Notes: generated by a model from the letters alone, not told the origin. Counted from the stretch's first letter, positions 26,285 to 37,472 are shown. The stretch: 64,000 nucleotides of DNA from JBGPQJ01 sp963829485 (GCA_963829485.1 CAWHIK010000008.1:186001-250000); one strand, 5' to 3'. Translations and numbers: made by a program.

Positions 26285-27601
26285 ATGAAGACACATCAAC
26301 GATTACATGGCATACAAGCATTCTACGCTCTCTTAGGCGGACAACTCATCTCGCTGATCGGTTCCGGGATGACCCGCTTCGGGTTGAGCATCTGGGTTTT
26401 GTCAGAGACTGGCAATACCACAGCCTATACAACGATGATCTTCTTTGCGGTATTCCCCGCCGGGCTGGGAGCGCTGTTCACCGGTCCATTCATCGACCGC
26501 TGGGATCGGCGCAAGCTGTTCATCGGGGCAAATATAACAGCCAGCCTTGCCATCCTGGCAATGGCAATTCTCTTTTTCACAGATTCCATGACGCTCTGGC
26601 ACCTGTACCTTGTCATGGCAATTAATGGGATTGCCAGCGCCTTCATTTCTCCTGCGATGCAGTCCAGCACCCGCTTGCTTGTGCCAAAAGAGAGATTAAA
26701 CCGCGCTTCCGGTCTTAGCCAATTACTTCGCCCCATGGAAATGATCCTTGCGCCGAGCCTGGCTGGATTCGTTGTAGGTTCTTTCGGCCTGGAGGTCGTG
26801 TTCATCATTGATTTCGTCACATTTCTCGCAAATATCATCATACTTTCTCTGATGACAATTCCGCGCCCGCCCAGGGCAGCAGAACAAACGGGAAAGATGA
26901 AGTTCTGGACCGAATTGTCCGCCGGATTCAACTACATACGGGAACGTCCACCTTTTGTCACTTTGCTCGGCCTGTTCACAACAATCATGTTCTTCCTGCC
27001 GGGACTGGCCTACTCACTCATTACACCGCTGGTGCTAAGTTTCCAAACCGAGAAGGTTTTAGGGCTGATCCTGTCGGTATTTGGGATCGGGTCAATTTTC
27101 GGAGGCGCTTTCCTGGCATCGTGGCGGGGGAATCACCGCCGCATGAATGGCATTTTGGTGGCATTAGCGGTGGCAGGTTCCGCGGCAATAATGATGGGCT
27201 TATGGGAAAATCCATGGACTATCGGGTTGGGAGTTTTCCTCACCGGGCTAAGTTTTGTTTTTATGTCCGGGTTGAACCAGGTTATCTGGCAAATCAAGAG
27301 CGCGCCGGAGTTTCAGGGGCGGTTATTTGCCCTGATGGGGACAATCGCCGTCCTCGGGCAGTCGCTGGGAATTTTAATTGCGGGTCCGCTGGCGGGCAGG
27401 GTATTCCAACCCATGTTCGAACAAGGCGGATTGTTGGCGGATTCAATTGGCACCTTGATCGGCGTTGGTGCAGGACGAGGAATGGCTTTCATGTTCGTCG
27501 TCCTGGGATTTATCGTACTTGGAATCGCACTGGTATGCTGGCTAAATCCTTCTGTTCGATTACTGGAAGATCAACTCCCTGATCACGAGTTGGACTCATA
27601 A
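26285..27601 (+). CDS. MFS efflux transporter (EntS/MefA-like)
   Basis: A 438-residue 12-helix major facilitator. The first half has LISLIGSGMTRFGLSIWV and GPFIDRWDRRKLFIGAN, the A-like motif of MFS exporters, and NRASGLSQLLRPMEMILAPSLAGF, typical of the EntS/MefA/YfiS group of macrolide or siderophore exporters. It starts 50 bp after the Rph-type gene with no terminator between, so it is probably co-transcribed and TetR-controlled. Confidence 0.88.
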   Translation: MKTHQRLHGIQAFYALLGGQLISLIGSGMTRFGLSIWVLSETGNTTAYTTMIFFAVFPAGLGALFTGPFIDRWDRRKLFIGANITASLAILAMAILFFTDSMTLWHLYLVMAINGIASAFISPAMQSSTRLLVPKERLNRASGLSQLLRPMEMILAPSLAGFVVGSFGLEVVFIIDFVTFLANIIILSLMTIPRPPRAAEQTGKMKFWTELSAGFNYIRERPPFVTLLGLFTTIMFFLPGLAYSLITPLVLSFQTEKVLGLILSVFGIGSIFGGAFLASWRGNHRRMNGILVALAVAGSAAIMMGLWENPWTIGLGVFLTGLSFVFMSGLNQVIWQIKSAPEFQGRLFALMGTIAVLGQSLGILIAGPLAGRVFQPMFEQGGLLADSIGTLIGVGAGRGMAFMFVVLGFIVLGIALVCWLNPSVRLLEDQLPDHELDS

Positions 27602-27703
27602 TGGGTAAGTTGGCAATCATGTAAGTTCTTGGGCTGGTGAACGAATTGTTATATATTAGTAGCTGTTTAGTCGGCGACGAACACAGGGAAAATCGGTTTC
27701 AAT

Positions 27704-27740
27704 ACGGTTGTCACGCCTAAAATGTGATAACCGTTTTATT
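27704..27740 (+). terminator. Terminator after the MFS gene
   Basis: ACGGTTGTCAC / GTGATAACCGT stem with one G-T wobble, then TTTATTATT. It would close the TetR-controlled transcript. Confidence 0.65.
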
Positions 27741-27814
27741 ATTAAATCGCTATAATAAATTTGCACGACATTACTAGCTCTCTAATCTCTACTTCCTACT
27801 ATCTGGAGATACTC

Positions 27815-28994
27815 ATGTCCAAAACTGACTGGATCACGCAGGAAATCGAAGGCCTCAAGCAGGCCGGGCTGTACAACCGCATCCGCACCATCGGCTCGCC
27901 GCAGGGCGCCTGGCTGGTGGTGGACGGCAAGAAGGTGCTCAACTTCTGCTCGAACAACTACCTCGGGCTGGCGAACCATCCCGATATCGTCGCTGCGGCC
28001 AAGAAAGCCACTGACGAAATGGGAGTCGGTCCGGGGGCGGTGCGTTCCATCGCCGGGACGATGACCCTGCACGTCGAACTGGAGAAACGCCTGGCCGCGT
28101 TCAAAGGCGTCGAAGCGGCCATCACCTTCCAGAGCGGATTCACCGCCAACCTGGCGACCATCCCGGCGCTGGTCGGCAAGGAGGACGTCATCTTCTCCGA
28201 CCGGCTGAACCATGCCTCGATCATCGACGGCTGCCGGCTCTCGGGCGCGAAGATCATCGCCTACGAGCACAACGACCCCGCCTCGCTGGAGGCGCAGATC
28301 AAGGAAAACCTGTCCCAGTTCCGCCGGGCGCTGGTCGTCACGGACGGCGTGTTCAGCATGGACGGCGACATCGCTCCCCTGCCCGCCATCTACGAGGTGA
28401 CGAAGAAGTACGACATCCTGCTGATGGTGGACGATGCCCACGGCGAGGGCGTGCTCGGCAAGGGCGGGCGCGGTATCGTGGACCACTTCGGCCTGCACGG
28501 CAAGGTGGACGTGGAAGTGGGCACCCTATCGAAGGCGTTCGGCGTGGTGGGCGGCGTGGTGGCGGGGAATGCCGTCATCATCGAGTGGCTGCGCCAGCGC
28601 GGACGCCCGTTCCTGTTCTCCTCGGCGGTGACCGTGCCGGATGCAGCAGCCTGCCTCGCAGCGATCGACCTGCTCGAGGATTCGACCCAGCTGGTGGACA
28701 AACTCTGGAGCAACGCCAAATACTTCAAAGCGGAAATGAAGACGCTCGGCTTCAACACCGGGGTCAGCGAGACACCCATCACCCCCGTCATGCTGGGCGA
28801 GGCGCCGCTGGCACAGCAGTTCAGCCGCGAACTGTTCGAGGCAGGCGTGTTCGCCATGTCGATCGGTTTCCCGACCGTGCCGCAGGGCAAGGCGCGCATC
28901 CGCGTGATGATCTCCGCCGCGCATTCGACGGATGACCTGGATAAAGGGTCTTGAGGCATTCAAGAACGTTGGGAAGAAGCTGGGAGTGATTTAG
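27815..28994 (+). CDS. kbl: Glycine C-acetyltransferase (2-amino-3-ketobutyrate CoA ligase)
   Basis: A PLP-dependent alpha-oxoamine synthase of about 392 residues starting MSKTDWITQEIEGLKQ at 27815 after CTGGAG. LNFCSNNYLGLANHP, GAVRSIAGT, FQSGFTAN, DDAHGEGVLG and the PLP-lysine motif VGTLSKAFG are present. Kbl converts 2-amino-3-oxobutyrate and CoA to glycine and acetyl-CoA, the second step of threonine degradation; tdh is not adjacent. As written, a stop occurs at 28954, but removing one G from GGG at 28946-28948 restores the family C-terminus (GLEAFKNVGKKLGVI) ending at 28994. A TATAAT box is at 27751-27756. Confidence 0.92.
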
Positions 28995-29008
28995 GTTAAG
29001 GATTATCG

Positions 29009-29641
29009 ATGATCATTACTCATGAGGAAATATTAAAGCTTCTGCTCGCCCTACTCATTGGCGGGATCATTGGTTTCGAGCGCGAGATCAAATCCAAATC
29101 CGCGGGGCTGCGCACCATCACGCTGATCACCGTCGGGGCGACACTCTTCACGATGCTTTCGGTCAGATTCAGTGGCGGCTCCGACCGGGTCGCGGCGAAT
29201 ATCGTTACCGGCATCGGCTTCCTCGGCGCGGGGGCAATTCTATTGTCAGAAGGAAGGATCAAGGGTCTGACCACCGCCTCGTCCATCTGGGTGGCGTCCG
29301 CGCTGGGTATGGCGATCGGCCTGGGCGAATTCTGGCTGGCTGGAGTGGCTGCTCTTCTGGTGTTCATGGTGCTATGGCTGTTCGTTCCCTTCGACAGGAT
29401 GATTGATTCGCTGGGGCGGGAGATAAGGGAATACAACATCCTTTACCTCGCTCGCGAGAATAAAACCGAGGAAGTGGAACAACTAATTAAGGGGCTTCAG
29501 CTTAAGATCCTTCGAAAACGAAAGATGAAAAGTGAAGACCGGCTTATCAGTGAATATGAGGTCCGCGGGATGCATAAAAATCACAACCAGTTAGTGGAAA
29601 AGCTGCTTGAAGACAAGGAAATTTATGAAGTGAAGTATTAA
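29009..29641 (+). CDS. MgtC/SapB family membrane protein
   Basis: A 210-residue protein with four N-terminal TM helices (LLLALLIGGIIGFEREIK; GIGFLGAGAILL; TASSIWVASALGMAIGLG) and a soluble C-terminal domain of about 75 residues, probably ACT-like. The R/K-rich EREIKSKSAGLRT segment is a hallmark. MgtC proteins act in low-Mg survival or restrain F1Fo ATPase in pathogens; the housekeeping role here is unknown. Starts 15 bp after the corrected end of kbl. Confidence 0.9.
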   Translation: MIITHEEILKLLLALLIGGIIGFEREIKSKSAGLRTITLITVGATLFTMLSVRFSGGSDRVAANIVTGIGFLGAGAILLSEGRIKGLTTASSIWVASALGMAIGLGEFWLAGVAALLVFMVLWLFVPFDRMIDSLGREIREYNILYLARENKTEEVEQLIKGLQLKILRKRKMKSEDRLISEYEVRGMHKNHNQLVEKLLEDKEIYEVKY

Positions 29642-29661
29642 CTCAAGAAGAGTAAACAGGT

Positions 29662-29700
29662 AAAAAGCAGGTCACGATGTAAAGTGACCTGCTTTTTGTT
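29662..29700. terminator. Bidirectional terminator
   Basis: AAAAAGCAGGTCAC / GTGACCTGCTTTTT, perfect 14-bp stem with 8-nt loop, between the MgtC gene and the convergent DHA2 transporter. Confidence 0.92.
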
Positions 29701-29718
29701 ACCAGGAATTTGTCACCA

Positions 29719-31317
29719 TCAGCCCCCCAGCACACCCTCCGCCGCGCTGGACGGTTCGGGGTCTGGCAGTTTGAGCATCCGGAACGAATTCAGGAATCCG
29801 ATCAACGCCGCCACAAGGGGTATCATCAACGCGACCTGCAGGGCGATATTCCTTGCATCCTGGTTGATGCGGAGGATCTCTGCCTGAACGTCCTCCGGCT
29901 GACCGGCGAGCTGCTCCGCGAGCATGGTATCGCTCATAACCTGAGCATCTTCATCAAGAGCGACGGCCACCTGCTCCTGTTGATCAGGGGACAGGACCGT
30001 GCTGGAGGTCGCCATATTCATAAAGGCTATGGACAAAGCTGCCATCATGATTGCGCCGGCGAATGCCAGACCGAAGGAAAGGCCAAAGTTGCCGGAGGCC
30101 GAGTTCACACCCGCCGCCTCGCTGACGCGTTCTTCGCTGATCGGGGATAACGAATAGTTGTTGAGTTGTGAGACCAGCAAGCCCAATCCCGCTCCTGTGA
30201 CCGCCATGGGGATCAAAAAATCCAAACCGGAGGCCGCGCGAGGGATGTACAGGACCATGAACAGAATTCCAATGGCTGCTCCCAGATACCCGAACTGGAT
30301 GACACGTGCGGGGCGTCGCTTTCCTGCCCTGCGCCCTGCCAGCAACGCTATCGCGAACATGCTGAGGGACATAGGCGCAATGGCCAGACCGGTCTGCATC
30401 GCCGTGTACTCGAATACCATTTGAAAGTAGATCGGCAGGACGATCATCATCCCGCCCAGGATGATATTCTGCAGCATCAATCCGGTGGCGCCCAACCGGA
30501 AGAATTTAAAGCTGAACAACTCGGGGTCGATCAACACTGGCTTGCCCTGCTTCTTGTTGTGCACGAGCCACCGGTAGAAGGCGAACATCGCAATAAAGCC
30601 GAACGCCATCAGCAGACCGACCGATTCACCGCCATCCTCCCAGAGGAGGATGCTGATCACAATTCCACCCATGCCGATGACGGAGAGTATGGCGCCAACG
30701 ACATCGAAATCCCTGGGACCTTCGTATTTGACATCTTTTATCAGTTTGATATTCAGCAAGACGATCACAATGATAATAAACTCCAAGAAGAATCCGACGC
30801 GCCATGACAAATAGGTGGTAATGAAACCGCCGATCAGCGGACCGACGGCGGCGGCGATCGCAGCGGCAGCCCCGACCATCGCATACGCTTTTTTCATTTC
30901 CGCGCCTTCGAAATTTCCATGGATAAGCGACTGCATGGCTGGTAGCAACAGGGAGGCACCCAAGCCACCGACAATCGCCCAAAAAAGGATGACCAGCGTG
31001 ATGCTCTGGGTAAAGGTCATGGTCAACGCGCCCAGGGCATAACCCATGAGACCCAGCATGTAGGCGCGTTTTCTGCCGTAAAGATCGCCCAGCTTGCTGC
31101 CGATCAAAATAAAAGCGGCTGAGACCAGCGCTTCGAGTGAAATCGCCGATTGAACACCGCTCACAGTCGTTCCCAGATCTTCAACGATCGCAGAAATCGA
31201 CACATTCATCATGGACGTATCGATCACAAGGACAAACATCGCCATTGCCAGAAGGATCATGAGCCATTGCGAACGGTTGTTACCTTTTGCAGCAGAAGCT
31301 TCGGTTTCTTTAGTCAT
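29719..31317 (-). CDS. DHA2-family (14-TM) drug:H+ antiporter
   Basis: A 532-residue EmrB/QacA-type transporter. FVLVIDTSMMNVSISAIVEDL is the DHA2 motif D1 region, GSKLGDLYGRKRAYMLG the A motif, and AAAAIAAAVGPLIGGFI motif C of antiporters. The large hydrophilic loop near residues 435-490 before the last helix is normal for 14-TM QacA-like pumps. Exports cationic or hydrophobic drugs by proton exchange; substrate unknown. Stands alone between terminators. Confidence 0.9.
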   Translation of the reverse strand: MTKETEASAAKGNNRSQWLMILLAMAMFVLVIDTSMMNVSISAIVEDLGTTVSGVQSAISLEALVSAAFILIGSKLGDLYGRKRAYMLGLMGYALGALTMTFTQSITLVILFWAIVGGLGASLLLPAMQSLIHGNFEGAEMKKAYAMVGAAAAIAAAVGPLIGGFITTYLSWRVGFFLEFIIIVIVLLNIKLIKDVKYEGPRDFDVVGAILSVIGMGGIVISILLWEDGGESVGLLMAFGFIAMFAFYRWLVHNKKQGKPVLIDPELFSFKFFRLGATGLMLQNIILGGMMIVLPIYFQMVFEYTAMQTGLAIAPMSLSMFAIALLAGRRAGKRRPARVIQFGYLGAAIGILFMVLYIPRAASGLDFLIPMAVTGAGLGLLVSQLNNYSLSPISEERVSEAAGVNSASGNFGLSFGLAFAGAIMMAALSIAFMNMATSSTVLSPDQQEQVAVALDEDAQVMSDTMLAEQLAGQPEDVQAEILRINQDARNIALQVALMIPLVAALIGFLNSFRMLKLPDPEPSSAAEGVLGG

Positions 31318-31393
31318 CTGTCAGTTTCTCCGTATGATTAATTTATGAGTTCTAGATGGTTCATTATACTTTCGCGAACCAATTTGAGTGTGA

Positions 31394-32299
31394 CTAAATC
31401 TTTGCCCTCGCAATAATTTCCGCGCAGCCGAGGGAATATTCCCCGCCGGTGCCATCCTCGGCCAGGTCCCACCATGCGGAAAGGACAGCATGGCACATCC
31501 CCCAGTCCCGCAGGCGCTCGCGGGGAAATCCCAGCCGCTCGGATAAAATGGCGATGCGCCGTTCGGTGATGCGTACCGCGTCCGGTATCTGCAGAAAATC
31601 ATCCCACGGATTGAGAAGCAGCGGTCCCACTTCGTACTCCGGAGGTCCGACTACGCCTTTGGGGTCGATCACCAGCCATCCGCGCTCGGAGGAGAGAATG
31701 TTGAAATGATGGAAGTCCCCATGCAGGAGCACGGGCGGACTCGAGTTGGCGAACAATTCGGGGATCAGCGACTCGGCGCGTTCGACCAGCTTCTCCGGAA
31801 ATGGACCCGTCCCGCCTTTGTAACGGGCACGCAGCCCCTTGAGTTCACCAAACCACTCGGATAGTTGGATCAGCGGTCCTTGCGGCTTGTGACGCCATAA
31901 ATGGGTCATCACGTCACAAGCAATATGAGTGCATTTCTCGTCATCTTCGATCAGGTCCGCCAGCATCGTTCCGGGACGCAAGCGCTCGAGCAGGAACATA
32001 TATTTATTCTCATCGGACTCAAGCAGTCTCACCGCGCCGTCCCCGTCGAAAATGCGCAGAGTGGTCATCTCGCTGATGAATTCGCGGTTGGGCACTCCGA
32101 TCTTCAGGACCACATCCTCTTGATCCCGCCTGGCGAACGCGACATAGTTGTACGAGAGGTTGCCGACCTGCTGAACATCATCCAAGTCCCAGCGGCGGAC
32201 AGCATCCTCCAGCAACGAAGGCAGGCGGAGAAGCCATTTCTCCCCCTCCGCGCCAAAGGCGACTTTGATGTTCCGAACGAAATCCGGAGGCAGGTCCAT
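31394..32299 (-). CDS. Aminoglycoside/hydroxyurea phosphotransferase family (APH(6)-like)
   Basis: A 301-residue kinase-fold phosphotransferase. VVLKIGVPNREF carries the ATP-site Lys, PPVLLHGDFHHFNIL the catalytic Asp loop and GWLVIDPKGVVGPPEYEV the metal-binding DPKG. The DPKG motif and EVGPLLLNPWDD are typical of the streptomycin 6-phosphotransferase (StrB/APH(6)) and hydroxyurea phosphotransferase group. Start and the upstream GNAT stop share one base, so the two are translationally coupled. Chromosomal homologues often act on other substrates. Confidence 0.85.
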   Translation of the reverse strand: MDLPPDFVRNIKVAFGAEGEKWLLRLPSLLEDAVRRWDLDDVQQVGNLSYNYVAFARRDQEDVVLKIGVPNREFISEMTTLRIFDGDGAVRLLESDENKYMFLLERLRPGTMLADLIEDDEKCTHIACDVMTHLWRHKPQGPLIQLSEWFGELKGLRARYKGGTGPFPEKLVERAESLIPELFANSSPPVLLHGDFHHFNILSSERGWLVIDPKGVVGPPEYEVGPLLLNPWDDFLQIPDAVRITERRIAILSERLGFPRERLRDWGMCHAVLSAWWDLAEDGTGGEYSLGCAEIIARAKI

Positions 32300-33192
32300 T
32301 ACGGGCGTGTGGGATGCACTTTCTCAAACTGAAAATTGGAATGATCCGACTCACGGACGAAACCCGTGTCCGTCAGTATCGAAATCAACTCGGGGGAGAT
32401 GAAAGCATTCCAGACGATCTTGTGCCTTCCATCCCGTGCCGTCAGCCGACGGACGTCCAGCAGGAGAGCCGGCAAGTCCGCGATTTCACAGGCAGCCAGC
32501 CCCACCATGGGATGCATGGCGGTCTCGTCATCGTCCTCCCACAATCCAACCAGACCGCGTCGGTTATGCCACCACAGGAAAGACCCTTCGCCTCGGATAA
32601 TCGTCTCGTAAAAGGTTTTCTTGTTGGGCACGACCGGCTGCCAGCCCATGTCCATCATCCCACCGGTGATTGGCAATGAGGATGATTGGAGGGAGAAATC
32701 AGCCAATTCAAGGGATTCGCTTTCAATAGCAGGGGTGAAGGAATCGACTGGTTCATCAAGCGGAGCAGCATCAAAAAAAGTGACTTCCTGGGTATGAACG
32801 AATCCCAGTCGTTCGCACAAGTGATGCACCTTGACCCGTTTGGAATTGGTCCACAAGCGGACGGTGCCATCGCCATTCGCCAGCCACCACTCCGTGATGT
32901 ATTCATGAATCTGCGAGCCGATTTTCTTGTCGTGAAATTCCGGATTGACCCTCAGCCCCTCGAACCACCACTGCCTGGGCGCAAGATGGGTCACGCGAAC
33001 AATGCCCACCGCATGACCGGCATATTCTGCGGTGAACAGATGTCCACGAGGGTCTGCCATCCATTCATTCCAGACATAGGGGACGTAGTCGTTCCCGTCC
33101 CAGATAAATTTGCAGAACTCAAGCACATCGGGTGTGTCCGAGGGCAGGCTGGGACGGATGACGACGCGAGGATTGGTGAAAGGGTTGATCAT
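32299..33192 (-). CDS. GNAT N-acetyltransferase
   Basis: About 297 residues from the ATG at 33192 (MINPFTNPRVVIRPSLPSD). The first half is a GNAT domain with FEGLRVNPEFHDKKIGSQIH as the acetyl-CoA loop; the second half is a less conserved GNAT-like region. Coupled to the APH-like gene by a one-base stop/start overlap, so both could act on the same small molecule, though this is inference. Confidence 0.82.
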   Translation of the reverse strand: MINPFTNPRVVIRPSLPSDTPDVLEFCKFIWDGNDYVPYVWNEWMADPRGHLFTAEYAGHAVGIVRVTHLAPRQWWFEGLRVNPEFHDKKIGSQIHEYITEWWLANGDGTVRLWTNSKRVKVHHLCERLGFVHTQEVTFFDAAPLDEPVDSFTPAIESESLELADFSLQSSSLPITGGMMDMGWQPVVPNKKTFYETIIRGEGSFLWWHNRRGLVGLWEDDDETAMHPMVGLAACEIADLPALLLDVRRLTARDGRHKIVWNAFISPELISILTDTGFVRESDHSNFQFEKVHPTRP

Positions 33193-33232
33193 TTTATCGG
33201 AACCATAAACCCACAGATTACACGGGGCTAGC

Positions 33233-33275
33233 GGCACAAAGGTCACAAAGGTTTTTCTTTGTGCCCTTTGTGGCT
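33233..33275. repeat. Imperfect palindromic repeat of CACAAAGG units
   Basis: GCACAAAGGTCACAAAGG, TTTTT, CTTTGTGCCCTTTGTGGC: tandem CACAAAG units facing tandem CTTTGTG units. Similar CTTTGTG repeats occur between genes in many environmental genomes (from memory). On the minus strand it could act as a weak terminator of the GH1 gene. Confidence 0.55.
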
Positions 33276-33288
33276 CCGTGGTAAAAAA

Positions 33289-34613
<1,325 letters not shown>

Positions 34614-34634
34614 ATCAAAGAACTCCTCGATAAA

Positions 34635-35372
34635 TTATGAACGATTGCGCGCCAGCGATGCCAGGTACAGGACGATCGACCCGGCGACGGCTGCGTTAAG
34701 CGACTCGATTTTTCCGTGCATGGGAAGACGCAGCAGGTAGTCGCATTTTTGCCGGACAAGTGGACGCAGCCCCTCGCCCTCCGAGCCAACGACGACCGCC
34801 AGCGCGCCGGTCAGACTCACCTGATCAGGATTCTGCGACGAGGGATCTTCGTCCAACCCGACGACCCACGCCCCCGACTCCTTGAGTTCGTCCATCGCTT
34901 GAGCCAGGTTGGCCTGCGCGATGAGCATGTGCTCGCTCGCCCCGGCAGAGGCCGAGACGACCGCCGGCGTGACCTCCGCCGCGCGATGACCCGGGATGAC
35001 CACGCCGTGCACGCCGACGCTTTCCGCCGTGCGGATGAGTGTGCCCAGGTTCTGCGGGTTTTGGATGCTGTCGAGAACCAGGACAAAAAGCGGTTCGCCG
35101 GCTTGCTGTGCATTTCCCACGATATCCACCACACCGCTGTAGGGATAACCGTCCACCTCGGCAGCGATGCCCTGTGCGCTGTCCGACAACTTGTCCAATC
35201 TGGCGCGCGGCACGCGCTGCACAGGGATGCGGCGTTCCTTCGCCAACTGAAGAATCTCGCTTAGCCGGCCTTTTTCCTGTGCGCCTTCCGCGACCTGGAG
35301 ACCGAATACCTGACGCCGCTTGGCGCGCAAGGTTTCATAGACCGGGTTGCGACCGTAGATGAATTCTTTCAT
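34635..35372 (-). CDS. rlmB: 23S rRNA (guanosine-2'-O-)-methyltransferase RlmB
   Basis: A 245-residue SPOUT/TrmH-family enzyme. The N-terminal substrate-binding domain starts EFIYGRNPVYETLRAKRR. The SPOUT knot has VLVLDSIQNPQNLGTLIRTAE (motif 1), VVVGSEGEGLRPLV (motif 2) and LPMHGKIESLNAAVAGSIVLY (motif 3). RlmB modifies G2251 of 23S rRNA in the peptidyl-transferase P loop. Neighbouring cysS and PIN-TRAM genes form a translation-related group. Confidence 0.93.
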   Translation of the reverse strand: MKEFIYGRNPVYETLRAKRRQVFGLQVAEGAQEKGRLSEILQLAKERRIPVQRVPRARLDKLSDSAQGIAAEVDGYPYSGVVDIVGNAQQAGEPLFVLVLDSIQNPQNLGTLIRTAESVGVHGVVIPGHRAAEVTPAVVSASAGASEHMLIAQANLAQAMDELKESGAWVVGLDEDPSSQNPDQVSLTGALAVVVGSEGEGLRPLVRQKCDYLLRLPMHGKIESLNAAVAGSIVLYLASLARNRS

Positions 35373-35408
35373 AATTATTCTCTCCGCAAGAGACAGGAGG
35401 GCACCTTC

Positions 35409-35915
35409 TCAGGCACGGGCATTTTCCAGCCGGGCGATGGCAGGATTTAACGGCAGACATCGAATGGCAATGGTGTCACCTTCCATCAGTTGTTCGTACA
35501 CATCTGTGACAACATTCTGCTCGAGAAGGTAATGACCCTTGAACACGCAGGCGATAAAGCCGTAACGCTTCTCCTCTTTGTCTTTTTCCAGGAATTTTTC
35601 CACGACAGTCCCGGTGATTATTTCCCCATGGCGTTCAAGTTTGATCGCCAGCCAAACTTGACGAAGCGCCGGTATAAGGATCACCAGCGAGCCTCCCACA
35701 GCCATAACCCCTACGAATAAGAAGACTCCACCGATAAATAGATCTGCCGGGGACTCGCTTTGACTGAAAAATGAAAGCCCATTGTCCAACATAACCAGCG
35801 CCAGGAAGATGCTGGCGACAAAGATGACCATCACGAAGGCTGCGTACAATAATTTCAGCCGTAAAAATGTCGGTTTGACTACAATCAGTGAGGAAGTTGT
35901 TCGGGGTTTTTCCAT
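35409..35915 (-). CDS. Two-helix membrane protein (DUF3592-like)
   Basis: 168 residues from the ATG at 35915 (AAGAGAG ribosome site). Two TM helices (LYAAFVMVIFVASIFLALVM and FIGGVFLFVGVMAVGGSLVILI) are followed by a soluble beta-rich part (GEIITGTVVEKF, GDTIAIRCLPLNPAIARL). The GTVV...YDPxNPxxA-like ending resembles DUF3592 proteins. Function unknown. A TTG 15 bp upstream is an alternative start. Confidence 0.6.
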   Translation of the reverse strand: MEKPRTTSSLIVVKPTFLRLKLLYAAFVMVIFVASIFLALVMLDNGLSFFSQSESPADLFIGGVFLFVGVMAVGGSLVILIPALRQVWLAIKLERHGEIITGTVVEKFLEKDKEEKRYGFIACVFKGHYLLEQNVVTDVYEQLMEGDTIAIRCLPLNPAIARLENARA

Positions 35916-35993
35916 GACTCTCTTTTTCAATTTTATCAGTGCTTAACGGGTCTGATCTTCATAACATAATTCATGACATATTTATTAGCGAAT

Positions 35994-36020
35994 AAAAAAG
36001 GGCGGCGCATGGCGTCGCCC
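35994..36020 (-). terminator. cysS terminator
   Basis: On the minus strand GGGCGACGC / GCGCCGCCC with one mismatch followed by TTTTTT, just after the cysS stop. Confidence 0.85.
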
Positions 36021-36038
36021 CAGAAGTCTGTTGACTGC

Positions 36039-37434
36039 TTAGCCCCATCTCCAGGTCGTGCCGTCCTTGTTGTCCTCGATAGCCACGCCCAGCTCTTTCA
36101 GGCGGTCACGGATCAGGTCGGAGAGCGCCCACAGTTTTTGCTTTCGCACTTCGCTGCGGACTTCCACCAGCAGGTTGACAAATTTGTCCGCATCACCGGA
36201 GCCGGTCTTCTCGGTCAGCCGCAGCCCAAAGACAGCGGTCAGTTCGCGGAGTGTATCCTGCGCAGGCTTGAGTTGTCCATCATCTGCGCCGAGGTCGCGG
36301 GCGGTGTTCACTGCGCGCACCAGGTCGAAGAGTGTGCCGAGAGCGCCGGCAGTATTGAAGTCGTCGTCCATGGCGGAGGTGAATCCGGTCCGCGTGGCCT
36401 CGACCTGCGCGGATAGCGTGGAGAACGCCTCAGCCGGGGCGGAGCCTGTCTTTGCTGAAGCCGGCCTCAGGGCGGATTTGATCCGATCCAGTCCCTTATC
36501 CGCAGCATCCAGAGTCTCGTCGTTGAACATCAGCGGCGCGCGGTAGGAGCCGTTGAGCACGAGCATGCGCATCACATCGGCATCCCGTTTGGTGAGGAAT
36601 TCCTTGATGCTGATGATGTTGCCCAGCGACTTGGACATTTTCTCGCCGCCGAGCTGCAGCATGCCGTTGTGGATCCAGTAGCGGGCAAACGGCTTTCCGG
36701 TCAGCGACTCGGTCTGGGCGATCTCGTTCTCGTGGTGCGGGAAGATCAGGTCGTTGCCGCCGCCGTGTATGTCGATCTGCTCGCCGAGGTGGTGCAGGTT
36801 CATCGCCGAGCATTCGATGTGCCAGCCAGGCCGGCCTTTGCCCCACGGGCTGTCCCAGGCGGGCTCGCCGGGCTTGGCGGACTTCCACAAGGCAAAGTCC
36901 ATCGGGTTTTCCTTGCGCTCGTCCACGTCGATGCGCGAACCGGCTTGCATGTCGTCGAGCTTGCGGCCCGAAAGTTTCCCGTAATCGGGGTCTTTCGCGA
37001 CCCGGAAGTAGACATCGCCATTCACTGCGTAGGCGTAGTCCTTCTCGCCCAGTTCGCGGATCATCCCGATGATGTTCGCAATTGTCCTGCGTGGCGCGCG
37101 GGTTGACCGTGGCAGGCATGACGTTCAGGTCGGCCAGGTTCTGGCGGTAGTCGTTGATGTAACCTTCGGCCAGCGCGAACGGATCCACTCCCAACTGGTT
37201 GGCGCGGTTGATGATCTTGTCATCCACATCGGTAAAGTTCATGACATGGTTGACCTTGTAGCCGCGGAATTCAAGGTAGCGCCGGATGATGTCGAAGACC
37301 AGCGCCGACATGGCGTGCCCGACATGGGCGTCGTTATAAACGGTCACACCGCAGACGTACATTTTTACAATGCCCGGCTCGAGCGTCTGGAAGTCTTCCT
37401 TTTTACGGGTGAGGGTGTTGTAAAGGCGGATCAT
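36039..37434 (-). CDS. cysS: Cysteine-tRNA ligase (one frameshift)
   Basis: About 465 residues after correction. The start is the ATG at 37434 (MIRLYNTLTRKKEDF) behind AGGAGAG. KMYVCGVTVYNDAHVGHA includes the first zinc Cys and the HIGH-type motif; further zinc ligands are in WHIECSAM and FPHHENEIAQ; GGEKMSKSLGN is the KMSKS loop. The C-terminal anticodon-binding helices end in DGTTWRWG. The frame breaks near 37080: one base is extra in GCAGGACAATTGCG, joining VNPRATQ to IANIIGMIRELGE. An essential gene, so sequence error is the likely cause. Confidence 0.95.
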
Positions 37435-37472
37435 ATCTCTCTCCTCAAGTGGCACAATTATAAACCACGGGA

